Below are positions 10,953 to 21,439 of a stretch of 31,526 nucleotides of DNA, piece after piece; the first letter of the stretch is position 1; the number at the start of each line of letters is the position of its first letter. Below the pieces are notes generated by a model. That model was given only the letters and a program-made list of their open reading frames with translations, was not told where the DNA came from and did not search any database. Source of the stretch: Chara braunii (Eukaryota; Streptophyta; Charophyceae; Charales; Characeae); the NCBI GenBank assembly GCA_003427395.1, contig BFEA01000342.1:287039-318564 (forward strand). The letters are read 5' to 3'. Position numbers and translations under genes: made by a program.

Positions 10953-12030
10953 CTGGTGAAGTTCGCAGATATTCGGACGTCATATAATGGTCGAACCTAC
11001 CATCGGACCTCAAAAGGTGTCATTGTCGTTGTGATCAGGAAAACTGAGGACGCCCCGAAACTTTGAAGCTTAGGTCCTCCAACCAGAAACAAAAACTTTC
11101 GCCACAATGGGAGAGAACTCCACGGCCGCACGACTTCGGTCGAAGTTCGTCGGGATTTGAACTTCAAACAATGGGGCAAGTGCCGTGTGGTTCAATGTCG
11201 CTATCTACACAATATCGACCTTTGCAGAAAACGGAAGAGAACTCCAAGTCCCTTTCGACGGACGTGGGAACTGGGGGTTCCTTACTGTGTTCTGCACAGA
11301 TACTTTCCGTGTTCATAGCTCTAGCGGACCGCAAAACCCTTCCCACAATTTTTGAATTTAGGATTCCGACGAACTTCGGGTATGCCCTTGTGCTGTTATC
11401 AATGCCCATCTCAAGGATAGCTGCATCGAGGCCCCCGCAAGGAATAGCCTGATGGCGAGTATTCCCTGCGTAAATTGNGGGGGGGGGGGGGGGNGGNGGG
11501 GCGCTGGTGAAGTTCGCATACATTTGAGCTTAAAATAATGGTCAGACCTCCGTGGTGGCCTTGTCATTGTGACCAGGAAAACTTTTGAACGCCACGGAGC
11601 TTTAAGCACCAGAAACAAAAATTCCACCATGACGGGAGAAAACTCCAAGGCCGCACGACTTCGGTCGAAGTCCACCTGGATCCGAACTTCAAACAATGCG
11701 GCAAGGGTCGTGTGGTTCGCTGTCACTATCAACACGACTTTGTTATTTGCAGAAAAAGGGAGAGAACTCCAAAACCGTGAGAACTGAGGGTTCCCTGTTG
11801 TGTTCTACAAAGGTAATTTTCATGTTGATAGCTCTAGCGAACCACACAACCCTTCCCTCAAGGTTCGAAGTTCGGATCCCGACGAACTTCGAGTATGTCC
11901 TCACGCTGCGATCAATGCCCATATCAAGGACAACCGCGTCGAGGTCCCTGCAAAGAATAGTCGGATGACCGGTGTTCCCTACACAAAGACTATAAGCATT
12001 GTTCGAAGTGGGATGCTGGAGGGCCTTCGT
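10953..12030 (+). repeat. Diverged tandem duplication, about 551-bp unit
   Basis: Unit 1 (about 10953-11503) and unit 2 (from 11504) align along their length. Shared blocks include ctggtgaagttcgca, agaactccaaggccgcacgac, tttgcagaaaa, ggttcc-t-tgtgttct, atagctctagcg, gacgaacttcg and atcaatgcccat. Each unit has three dyads, ordered reverse, reverse, forward. Part of the 3' end of unit 2 runs into the dyad at 12035. Confidence 0.75.
11478..11500. other. N-interrupted G homopolymer (assembly uncertainty)
   Basis: A G-run broken by three Ns. The equivalent place in unit 1 has a plain run of seven G, so a G tract is natural here but its length and flanks are unreliable. Confidence 0.85.
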
Positions 12031-12097
12031 GTGCGAAGTTCGCCGTAATCCGAACTTCGTGCTCTTGAAACGATGCAATGAGGCCAACGTGTGTTGT

Positions 12098-12445
12098 TCA
12101 GGGTTCACTGACTACTTTTGTGACGCTTCCGCAAGGTCTGCGTTGTGGTTTGACGGTGACCAAACTATTGCTGTTGAGATTTGCCCAATCTTGACTGTGA
12201 TGTGGGTTGCTTCGTTTGCGTTGTCGTTCGCAGACACGATGTCTTCGTCGAGGGGCGAGGGGGAGTCTGTCGAAGGGCGAGGGGGAGTCTATCGGGACCT
12301 CTGGGAAGGAATCGGGAAAAGACTCCACAAGACGGTTATCTACGACCTCGAAATCATGGTTGAACCACACGAGGTCGAAATGGTTGGTTGACTGGTGTTG
12401 TGGGGATGCTTCTAACCCCACTGCGCAGCCGTGTGGTCCTGTCAT
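12098..12445 (-). other. Unassigned ORF, 115 codons from ATG, minus strand
   Basis: The frame opens at ATG 12445-12443 and is free of stops to 12098. The product is rich in Ser, Pro, Arg and acidic residues with stretches such as FDLVWFNHDFEVVDN. I recognise no domain. The plus strand is also open over about the same span (11999-12391, no early ATG), so at most one can be coding and neither is proven. A possible continuation or exon structure is not visible. Treat it as a candidate gene fragment only. Confidence 0.2.
12247..12290 (+). repeat. 22-bp tandem duplication
   Basis: Two adjacent 22-bp units (gtcgaggggcgagggggagt-type) differ at one base. Confidence 0.9.
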
Positions 12446-12527
12446 CTTCGTCGATGACAAAAAGCGGTGTAAAGTGCTTGGGGCCGTTTTGCGGTGGGAG
12501 GACCTGAAGTCGGACCGTCACCTTTCC

Positions 12528-12575
12528 TCTTCTCCTTCTCCTCCTCCTCCTCCTTCTTCTTCTTCTTCTTCTTCC
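12528..12575 (+). repeat. CTC/CTT trinucleotide tract
   Basis: A run of CTC triplets followed by CTT triplets. It produces a poly-Pro/poly-Ser shadow ORF on the plus strand and a poly-Arg one on the minus strand. Confidence 0.9.
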
Positions 12576-12679
12576 TTTATCTTCCTCATGCAACCTTCTT
12601 CCTCTTACGTGCAATTTCAGCTTTTTGTGCGACCCAACCCCGTACATTCACAACATAACAATACTAGTGACTTACTTAG

Positions 12680-12722
12680 TAATAATAATAATAATAATAA
12701 ATTAATAATAATAATAATAATA

Positions 12723-12761
<39 letters not shown>

Positions 12762-12772
12762 ATAATAATAAT
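12680..12772. repeat. Palindromic (AAT)n-(ATT)n-(AAT)n microsatellite
   Basis: AAT repeats switch to ATT repeats and back to AAT. The first two blocks are mutually complementary and could form a long AT hairpin or cruciform. Confidence 0.95.
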
Positions 12773-13110
12773 GACGACTAATGGCGAAATGACAGACTCG
12801 ACACTGTCAAGAAAGCAGAATTGCACTGATGTATCACCAAATGAGAACCAAAGTACTGAATCCGAATGTCAATGAGCATACCGAAGTACTGAATCCGAAT
12901 ATCCATGAGCATACTCCCGTTATCACCAATATAAGTATCCAGAGTCCTTCCTCCTACTTGGCGCTCTGCGCCCAACCTACAATCACTCAACTCGTACCAG
13001 CCTACGAATTGACAATGCAGTTGTTGACTTCAACAGCCCAACCGAAGTACATGAAGATGTCGACCCTTGTAGAAAATCATCAAGATCAGGTATGTGTCAT
13101 CGCATCATCA
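12773..13110 (+). other. Unique-looking segment with 33-bp duplication, possible exon end
   Basis: The segment holds two 33-bp units (12851-12883 and 12884-12916). At 13087-13095 there is a consensus splice donor, CAG then GTATGTG. The frame beginning at ATG 12829 stays open into the CT repeat. A different frame also reads as plausible protein just before the donor. No domain is recognisable in either, so an exon is only a possibility. Confidence 0.2.
12851..12916 (+). repeat. 33-bp tandem duplication
   Basis: Two units, each reading agtactgaatccgaat followed by a variable middle and gagcatac. The period is eleven codons. Confidence 0.85.

Positions 13111-13114
<4 letters not shown>

Positions 13115-13179
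<65 letters not shown>
13115..13179. repeat. (CT)n microsatellite
   Basis: Perfect CT dinucleotide run of about 65 bp. Confidence 0.97.
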
Positions 13180-14390
<1,211 letters not shown>

Positions 14391-14399
14391 AAACGCATA

Positions 14400-15250
14400 T
14401 ACATGTAGTAGCGTACATCTCCATATTCTTTTTACTCATCCTCTCGATGAAAGTGTTTGAAGATTCGTCTGATATTGCTCATCCTATCGCTGGAAATAGC
14501 TGATGATTCGTCCGATCTTGCTCATACGGGCGAATCATGCTCAGCCTATTGACGAAATTAGTGTATGATCAGCCGCGAGATACACACTTACCTTGTTGGC
14601 CGGTACATCGCTTATCCCACCGACGGAAAGCTCTCTCACTCGTTTCCACACACACACACATATACACACGCGAACACACACGCATATGCACGAGCAAATA
14701 CACACCCACATATGCGTAGTAGTAACATATGTTTTCATGTTATAGCGGTAGACTTACCCAACCTTGCTTCAACCTATGGATTGGGGTAGCTTGAGGCCTG
14801 CGGAGATACTGACCATTTTTTTTCCCCTTATTCTAGTAGTCGATTTATTTAATTTCGCGCATCCTATCTATGGAAAAGGTGTGAGGTCGCTGCTAGATAG
14901 GAACTTTATCTGTCTTCGCCATTCTCTTACGCATGCTCACACACATTCAGTCACACACGCACCCCTACCCGTAGCAGTGCACACTTCCGTTCCGCAGTCT
15001 AAATTCGTTCGATATGGTTCATTCTCTTGATGGGAGCGTCAGGGAGACAACCTTGATATCAGAGATTCGCTTGCTTTCTTCGTGCTTACCTCTCACATAC
15101 ACATTTGTGTAAACGCACATGTATATGCACACATATATGCAACATTGTATATTTTCGTGTTCTAACGGAAGATCTATTCGCTTCGTGCTCTCGCTCTCGA
15201 CGGAAATGTCACAAGGTCGTCAGCGAGATCGACTACTTACCTGTTTTATC
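14400..15250. repeat. Degenerate tandem array, units of roughly 150-310 bp
   Basis: A recurring order is seen: a CA-rich block, then a block near 14404, 14713, 14968 and 15119 related to atgcgtagtagtaacat, then gattcg-ccgat-ttgctcatcctatcgacggaaa-like sequence. Each fuller unit also has CTTACC on the plus strand (about 14590, 14753, 15086, 15238), which is GTAAG on the minus strand. Similarity is low and was judged by eye. Confidence 0.45.
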
Positions 15251-16362
15251 TCTCTTTCTTTTCTCGTATCCATTCTCTTTCTTCTCTTTCTATCCTCATT
15301 TTTATCAACTCTTCTCTTTCCTTTCCCGGTCGTCTCCCTTCTTGATCTTAATTTTCTTCTTACGTGCTTCAACTTTCCCTCGTCGTCCTCTGCGCGTTAC
15401 TCCCTCAGCCCGCATGCCTACTCCCCATCTCATCTTACATGCCCATTTATATATCTCCTCCCTTTAGCCCTTTTTTTTTCTTTTTTTCCTTCTCCCCATC
15501 GCCATCGCTTGCCAACAGGGGTCCGACGTAGGCAGCTCCGAGAGCCAGATAACGATAGTTATCGTAGCTGGCTATTAATCATAGAAAATGCGATCCGCCA
15601 CGATGTGCAGCATACCAGCCATGATGTAGGGATATGACAGGTACAAATGTGTATTCCAACAATCGGGCGATAATAACCCATCTTCACTTTGCCATCGACG
15701 GATGCCTCACGCGTCCCTCATACGGTAAGTACCTGATGTTGTGTCGAAGCCGTCGGCGTCAGTGCTTCATGGCGCAAATACTCATTATTTGAGTCAGGAC
15801 ACTTCCTAAAACGGAACGCGCCATTGTGCATGTAGACAAGAAGATAATATCATAACAAGCCCGGAAATGCTCTATTGGAAACCTACGAGATGAGGGTGCT
15901 GAAGATGAGAGGCGGTGATTGGCATCATTGTCCACTTCCTGCAAATGACTGTCGACTGGCCTGCCACAAAAGATCAGGTGTCATCCATCGTGAGAGGATG
16001 GGCGGGGGAGACCGCAACGATCCATAAACTAGCACTCTAACATAGGAAAACTTCGACAGTCGCGACCTCTGCTATAACGAACGAGCTATTGCGAGAACTT
16101 CTCATATTTCCTTATCCCTTTGTTTTTTTCTTCTTTCTCTCTTCCCACTTTTTCGTTCCTTTCATCCTTCTTCTCTTACTTTCTCCTTCTTCCTTTCATC
16201 TTCCTTATCACTGTTTTATTTTTATCACCCTTCCTCTACTGCATCCGATCGTAGCACAAGAGCACTTATAATAGTGATAAAAAATAGATAATGCATGCCG
16301 TTTATACTCCCCATCCTCGTTTCTTCCTATTATCATATTTCTATCCAGGATATCTATAGGAT
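15251..16362. other. Intergenic, two pyrimidine-rich tracts, no gene recognised
   Basis: The plus strand is C/T-rich at about 15245-15500 and 16100-16250, which creates Ser/Phe/Leu-rich shadow frames. The segment between (15500-16090) is of balanced composition with no recognisable domain. A donor-like ACGGTAAGTACC lies at about 15723. No product can be assigned. Confidence 0.6.
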
Positions 16363-16380
16363 TATATATATATATATATA
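16363..16380. repeat. Short (AT)n microsatellite
   Basis: TA dinucleotide run of about 18 bp. Confidence 0.9.
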
Positions 16381-17439
16381 GGTAATAATTTTGAAAGGAA
16401 TAAGAAAAGGATAATAAAGAAAACAGACTTACCGTAGTGCGGCCGCACGAACTCCAATGAGAAAGATTTTTGGAGTAGCCTTGATCGCCTATAGGCCGGT
16501 CTTCGAACAAGGTGAGTTTTTGTCCATTCATCTCCTTCGTTCTTCTCCCTTTCGCCCTTCTTCTTGATATTCCCTCCTCGTTTTTCATCATGTTTCTCTT
16601 TCTCTACCTGTCTTTCTCTCACACTCTCGTTCGGATTCACCATCAATAATTGCTTTCCTTCTTTTTCCACTCACATCTGCATGCACACCTCTGTTGCCTT
16701 GCTCGCATGTTAGCTCATTTGTCTGTTCGTTACCCCGTTCGCCCGTATTCGTCCTCGTGCTTGCAATCGCCTTCGTATCTCTGTTGTCTCGCTTGCACAC
16801 TAGCGTATCTGCTTGTCGCTATCGCCCGGGCATTCAGTAGTAATCGTGTTTGTTGCCTTGCTTTGCCCGCTCTCGCCAGTTGGCCCTTTTGTGGCATCCT
16901 GCTCGTCACTGGTCTCAAAGGATCTGCCCTCCCAACCAAGGCAGATTCTTTCCTCATATAAAAACAGACAGTAGTAATAATAAGGAGTTACACTCGTAAT
17001 TTATCCCTTCTACATGCAGCGGGTGAACGTAGTTATGTCAATGGTTAAGGTACAAGGCTATGAATCTGCGTACCTCCTAGGTTAGTTAGTATAATTTCTT
17101 TTTACTCATTTATTTTGTTTATATCAACTTCATCTTCATCAACTAACTCGTAAGTAAACCTTTCCACGTTCTATCCAAAGTTTCACTTCGTAGGACAGGA
17201 TCGAGTAACATTCCTTGTGTGAGAGGTTCCTGTAAGTCACGGAGACCGGCCGCGACGCTCCTCTTTCCGACTGTTAATTAACCTTTCGCATGGTTCCAGT
17301 AGTGTTCATCTTATCGGCCTACGTAAAGTCCAGTGAATCCAACGGGAAAATTGAGAAAGAGAAAAAATGTAAATAAATCTAACATGTTAACTGTCAGGCT
17401 CTTGCCACAAGAAGGAGCCCAAAATCCTTTATTCTTAGG
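16381..17439. other. Intergenic stretch without recognisable gene
   Basis: Pyrimidine-rich DNA at 16540-16900, otherwise mixed. Splice-donor-like strings occur on both strands (about 16430 on minus, 16510 on plus), but no exon with a recognisable domain joins them. A D-arm-like TGGTTAAGG near 17041 lacks a B box downstream and is not a tRNA. Confidence 0.6.
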
Positions 17440-17523
17440 TTTGAGGTCAGGGGTTCGAACCCCACCAGTTCGAAAGCGGGCGAAAAAAACAGTGTCCCGC
17501 GGACCTCGGCTTTTTATCAAAAA

Positions 17524-17603
17524 GAGCTTACCCGAGGGCAAAATGACTCGATCCCTGCTCCTTCAGCATATCGATCCACATTTGTACCTATTGGGCTAGC
17601 TCC
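17524..17603 (-). other. tRNA-like module, minus strand, family A copy 3
   Basis: On the minus strand it begins GGAGCTAGCCCAATAGG, with the A box TAGCCCAATAGG matching TRGCNNARYNGG. A B-box-like AGGGATCGAGTC follows about 45 nt later, then TTTTGCCC and AAGCTC near the end. The acceptor-like 3' arm is weaker here than in the other copies. Confidence 0.4.
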
Positions 17604-18150
17604 TAGTTCGAATCCAACAGGAGCAACCCTGCTATATGTAGAGTACACTACTTACTTTGGCCGATATAACAGGCCCTCACCCTGCTTTCTAGGGTTGGTT
17701 TAGGCCAGTGTTGGCCGTAGCTGTCTGGTATGGTACGCAGCTTGTTCCTCTCGGCTGTCTCGGGTGCATGGTCGGGGTTAATATTAGTTTTTCAGCCCTC
17801 TTTCGAGTTCACAACGGCTCGACCCGCCGATTTTTCCTATATTGGTCGGTCCGACGTCCACGAACTCGTTCTGGTTTATTTTTGCCTTGGCACCTGAACC
17901 TTTGATTGATTTAGGTCGGGGTCGCCACATCCTCCGCGATCTTCTCTCGCTGCTGGAGACTTTTTAATTTCTACTAACCCTTACCAGTTGTCATACACGT
18001 TGTATCACTGTGTATGGCCACCTAACAACCTCGGCCTCACTGGTCGAGAAGTTTGCTTCATGGTGTCATGCCAAAAAACTTCTCACTTTTTACTCCAGAC
18101 CGTTTTTGGCACGGCAACCGGCGTCGATATTGTATCGAATACAAAATCAT

Positions 18151-18180
18151 GAGCAAATACCCTTGTAAGGGTGTTTGCTC
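18151..18180 (+). other. Terminal hairpin of family A copy 3
   Basis: GAGCAAATACCC and GGGTGTTTGCTC pair over 12 bp with one T:G wobble around the loop TTGTAA. It stands immediately upstream of the repeat's last bases. Confidence 0.6.
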
Positions 18181-18185
18181 TGACA

Positions 18186-18681
18186 TCGTTGTCTCAGCTG
18201 ACATAAAAAAAAAACTTGATTGCATGGTCCCTGACCATCTTGCAAATTCGTTACAGTTTCGAGCGTGTCAAATTTCTCGGGTACCATTTCCAATCCGTGT
18301 TGCGTAGAGGTTAAGTACTATCATTGCTATGTACCACTCACATGATCTGGCTTTTTCGATTCGTGCTTCGCTTGCCATGATACATTTGCAGTTCAGTTGT
18401 AGGTGTCTTCAATTTCTCATGCGCACCACTGGTTCACCGCCATGTATAGTTATCTTTGTGCCTCTCTTGTAATGACGCGAGGTGTGTTTGTGTTTTTCAA
18501 TCTGTCTTTCAATTTGCTCAACATTTTATATTGTGACATTTACTTCGATCATCCCACACATACACACTCAAAACACACACACACTTCCTACCCTACCCTA
18601 CGTGGCAGCTATGGCTGCCATCTCCTTCCTAAGCTAGCTTTCTGCTATGGCCACGTCTTCCTCCTCCTAGCCCTCTTCTTC
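18186..18681. other. Flank left of the Ty3 element, no gene recognised
   Basis: Mixed sequence with a short CA-rich stretch at 18558-18590. No repeat or coding domain is recognised. It ends at the candidate target-site copy CTCG (18682-18685). Confidence 0.6.
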
Positions 18682-19420
18682 CTCGTGTGACGAACGACTT
18701 CCCACACCCGTGCTATCTTTCGTACCCTTTCTTTTTGCGTGTATCATACCAACCCCATAAAAACCCCATTTCGCTTTCTTGATTTCGGGTGCCACAATTT
18801 TTTGGCCCCATCTTTTGGAAGCTTTTTCGACTCCCGGGTTCTGCTTTTCCTTTTTGGAATTCGGGAAGTACATAGGAAATTACATGCGTCTTAGCAAGCG
18901 CACTGGGAATTGGGCTCGGCAGTTGGGAATTACGGGATAAGCGAAAATCCAACGTGTCCTTTTCGTGTGTGTGAATGTTCTTGGTTGCGTAGGGGAAAAC
19001 TCTCGGAATTTTACGTGAATACGAATAGGCGTAGGATTTTATTTTCCCACGTCACTTTTTCGCGCGCGGATATGGTGATTTCAATTTTGAATTGGTTTAG
19101 GACAGAGGCAAGCTGTAACTGTTTCGGTGCCTTTTTCTCTCTTTCTTTTGGTTGACGGCGCCACGCATGCAAGAGCTTTCTCCTCTTTGTCCCCCGCATC
19201 GCTCCCTCCCTCACTCCCTTTCCCTTCTCCCTCCTCTTTCTCTCTCCTCGTAACTGTTTTTCTCCCTCTCTTTCTCCCGCTCTGCTCTTTGCGCGCCCGT
19301 TTCCCTTTCTTGATCATCTGAATCTTGGACCCGTCTTGCGCTACTTCCCGCGCCTTTTCTCTTCACACCCTCTGAGTCCAACGCACGACGCCCGGTCGAT
19401 CCGTCGATAACTCCCGCTCA

Positions 19421-19475
19421 CCAATCAGGTGCGTGGATAAATAGGATCTTCCTATTGCGAGACGAATCTGATTGG
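19421..19475 (+). promoter_or_regulatory. Inverted CCAAT-box pair in 5' LTR
   Basis: CCAATCAG (19421-19428) and its exact reverse complement CTGATTGG (19468-19475) stand 130-190 bp upstream of the TATA box. Both are conserved at 27077-27084 and 27124-27131 in the 3' LTR. CCAAT boxes are the known binding site of NF-Y; its use here is inference. Confidence 0.55.
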
Positions 19476-19607
19476 TTGAACCTTGAGTTCTGAGGGATCA
19501 ACATGGCGTTCACAGAGCACTCTCCTCAAAGTCTTCTCCTCCTGCTTCTCCTCTTACACCCCAATTTTCCTGTCGCTTTCCCCCCCTTCTATCTCCCTTG
19601 TCGCAAC

Positions 19608-19614
19608 TATAAAA
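19608..19614 (+). promoter_or_regulatory. TATA box of 5' LTR
   Basis: TATAAAA in the context caacTATAAAAccc, conserved at 27264-27270. It would place the transcript start near 19640 and so define the U3/R boundary. Confidence 0.65.
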
Positions 19615-19698
19615 CCCACAAGCGCGTTCGCAAAACTCTCTTATGTTCTCGACTCCTAAGCCAGCTTCCGGGAAGCAGTGGCTAGGCAGAGTGTTTTG

Positions 19699-19893
19699 AT
19701 GCGAGTCGGAAAGTCCTGTCGGGCTGACGATAGGCTGGCCGGTTGCGCGCTTGATCGCCGCGACGGACTGTGGGATCTGGGCGAGCTGAGTCGAGTTTAC
19801 CTCGGCGGGGTGACGATCGCAGTGGTGGGAGTTAGCATGTGGCGACCGGGACCGTCGGTGCAGGTATGGGGATTGATGATCGGATTTGAGTGA
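19699..19893 (+). other. Leader ORF in 5' LTR, 64 codons
   Basis: ATG at 19699 lies about 90 bp downstream of the TATA box, so this would be the first long ORF on the genomic RNA. The reading frame is kept open in the 3' LTR (27355-27549) with several amino-acid changes. The product contains WDLGELSRVYLGGVTIAVVG and resembles nothing I know. It may act only as an upstream ORF. Confidence 0.3.
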
Positions 19894-20037
19894 GTGATTG
19901 GCCCGGGGCCATATTGGAATTAATGGCGAATGCGCCTTTGTTGTTGCGGACCTTTATTTCTGGTGTAAGTGTACAGCGACAACGCCGAACTTCCTCTTTT
20001 CGGATCTCATCACCTTCTATCTCGACATCCCTTCCTC

Positions 20038-20038
<1 letters not shown>

Positions 20039-20090
<52 letters not shown>
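20039..20090. repeat. (CT)n microsatellite in 5' LTR
   Basis: CT run of about 52 bp; the 3' LTR has a shorter version at about 27695-27734. Confidence 0.95.
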
Positions 20091-20094
<4 letters not shown>

Positions 20095-20678
20095 AAAGAT
20101 GATGTGTCTCGGTGTTTGTCCCTCTCTTGGATGAGAATGGATCGGTGCGCTTTCGTATGAGAAAGAACTTCTTCCGGAACTCTTCCATTAGTTTCNTGGG
20201 TAATCCCCAGATGTCGAGGAATTGATCCTCTTGTCTTGTGAACGGTGGATGCGTGTGTACAATTCCCTCGGTTGATTCCTGACTTGTATTCCCCTGTCAT
20301 TTTCGCACCTTCCACAATGGATGTATGTATGGAGATACGTGTCTTTTTGCATTGATTAGATGAATCGACGTTGGGATTTTGTTCGAGAATGCAAGAGTGT
20401 TTAGATCTGTAGTTTCGAAAGCACTACGCATGCCATCTGCCTTATGCTGCACGATATCCGCCGCCAAGCCACCGGGCGGCCTCGAGAAACAAGGCGCCTG
20501 GGATCAACGCTTTGTTGGCTCATTAGAACTGAGTCGCGAGTCGGTCCCTTAGTCCCATGCATAATCAAGTTGATGAGTGCCTTCTTTCTCTCTCTCTCGT
20601 GTCAAGAAGGATTGATTGGGGGTTGTGTGAGTGTTTTCTGTTCTTGATGACGTCTCGAAAATTTTGCAATTGATTGAT

Positions 20679-21128
20679 ATGTGGACTGACAAGCACCCTG
20701 CGATCGGGTGCCAGTCTCCCGCACCTCCCGTCTCAACACGGCCTTTTCCCTACAACGAGGAAAGGACCCGTGTATGCGAGTGGGACGTACGAGAAGTTGT
20801 CGCACAAATCGGCGGGCGATATTACTTCCCTCGGGCCAACCGTTGCTCAGGGTTCGTGGAGGCTGGGTTTGTCATTATCGACACGCACTTTCCACCTTAC
20901 TCGATATTGTTGTCGTTTAACGAGCTGATCGTCATTCCGTGGATGGCAGTGGCGCCCCATTGGCCTCGAACCCTGTGCACGGAGTGCCAGCGTCTTGATC
21001 GCTACGAAGCAAAGGGCTTCCATTATCGAATACGGAGTGAAGACGAGCATAAGGAAAGAGCCACGCGGCTGAGACCATCCACGTCATACTCAGAACCGAC
21101 CAGCGAACGACATCGGGATTTGATATGA
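20679..21128 (+). CDS. Unknown ORF inside 5' LTR, 149 codons
   Basis: ATG at 20679 (context gatATGtgg), stop TGA at 21126-21128; the frame is open further upstream from about 20631. The predicted protein starts MWTDKHPAIGC. Its middle is rich in aromatic residues and has five Trp over its length and a CTEC pair near residues 108-111; the C-terminal quarter is charged and basic. The 3' LTR copy (from 28300) is collinear without frameshift but stops early because TAC became TAA. Most differences between the two copies change the amino acid, so there is no sign of selection since insertion. No family is recognised. It could be an accessory protein, a captured host fragment or chance. Confidence 0.35.
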   Translation: MWTDKHPAIGCQSPAPPVSTRPFPYNEERTRVCEWDVREVVAQIGGRYYFPRANRCSGFVEAGFVIIDTHFPPYSILLSFNELIVIPWMAVAPHWPRTLCTECQRLDRYEAKGFHYRIRSEDEHKERATRLRPSTSYSEPTSERHRDLI

Positions 21129-21439
21129 AAACGAGGCACGCGAAGCGTGCGAAAGCCCTTTCGCTCTAAATGACAGGTCGTAGCATAGTGGGAAGCTTGA
21201 CAATACTTTTTTGATTGAATTTGGATTTTTCTTTTTTCGTGCCGTGCCCGCGCGCACATTCCGCGACGCGCGAAAGCAATCGACTTGCTTCATCAGACCA
21301 ACACGGGGGGATTTCAGTTCCATCTGTGTTCCCACACTCAATTTCCCAAAAATCCTTGGCACACCCCATCTTGTTGTTTTTCTGGGCCTCTTTCCGCATG
21401 CCTAACACTCCGAATGAAAGACAGCACAGGGCGTGAGGT

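Larger units (their letters stand above)
10598..12058. repeat. Array of 24-bp dyads GAAGTTCG-N8-CGAACTTC
   Basis: At least ten copies start at 10598, 10764, 10815, 10958, 11142, 11354, 11509, 11667, 11867 and 12035. Arms are perfect at 10764, 11867 and 12035 and have mismatches elsewhere. The spacer is always 8 nt. Read in one orientation it fits YCGRNATY or close to it; the copies at 10598, 11354 and 11867 are in the opposite orientation to the rest. Neighbouring dyads are mostly 140-210 bp apart. One half of the motif resembles a Pol III B box (GTTCGAATCCC on one strand). Function is unknown: a protein-binding site, a hairpin or a remnant of tRNA-derived repeats are all possible. Confidence 0.7.
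17440..18185 (+). repeat. Family A LTR-like repeat, copy 3 (diverged, partial)
   Basis: The copy shares GGGCTAGCTCC (17593) and a terminal hairpin followed by CTCTGACA at 18185. The distance between these landmarks, about 590 bp, is nearly the same as in copy 2 (9932 to 10511, about 580 bp). A perfect 14-bp palindrome GGGGTTCGAACCCC, which contains a B box, lies at 17450-17463. The remaining sequence is too diverged to align with confidence by eye. Confidence 0.45.
18686..21439 (+). repeat. 5' LTR of the Ty3 element
   Basis: Collinear with 26360-29071. The start TGTGACG is placed by the inverted repeat with the outer end of the 3' LTR and by the CTCG target-site copy. The inner end is GTGAGGT directly before the PBS. 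The last 11 bp found in the 3' LTR (TGCGCGTCACA) are missing here. Contains a TATA box, an inverted CCAAT pair, a (CT)n run at 20039-20090 and two short ORFs. An ambiguous base is at 20197. Confidence 0.9.

Noticed and set aside
12617-12875. ORFs with poly-Ile, poly-Asn or poly-Ser runs
   Set aside because: They are translations of the AAT/ATT and CTC/CTT microsatellites.
16208-16670. Minus-strand ORFs with a donor-like GTAAG at about 16430 as a spliced gene
   Set aside because: The translations are mostly Lys/Arg/Glu shadows of pyrimidine-rich DNA, and no acceptor or second exon with a domain could be identified.
17035-17095. tRNA gene suggested by a TGGTTAAGG D-arm-like motif
   Set aside because: No T arm or B box follows at tRNA spacing and no acceptor stem can be formed.
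18590-18603. Telomere-like CCTACCCTACCCTA string
   Set aside because: It is only about two and a half units long and does not match the plant-type CCCTAAA repeat.
19503-19685. 60-codon ORF with a Leu-rich, signal-peptide-like start in the 5' LTR
   Set aside because: It begins upstream of the TATA box, and the Leu run comes from CTC/CTT repeats. The similar frame in the 3' LTR reflects DNA identity, not coding.
19864-20606. LTR leader intron (donor CAG/GTATGG at 19864, acceptor after the pyrimidine tract at 20606) joining the leader ORF to the 149-codon ORF
   Set aside because: Splice-like strings exist in both LTRs, but joining them gives a stop within three codons in the 5' LTR and the wrong frame in the 3' LTR.
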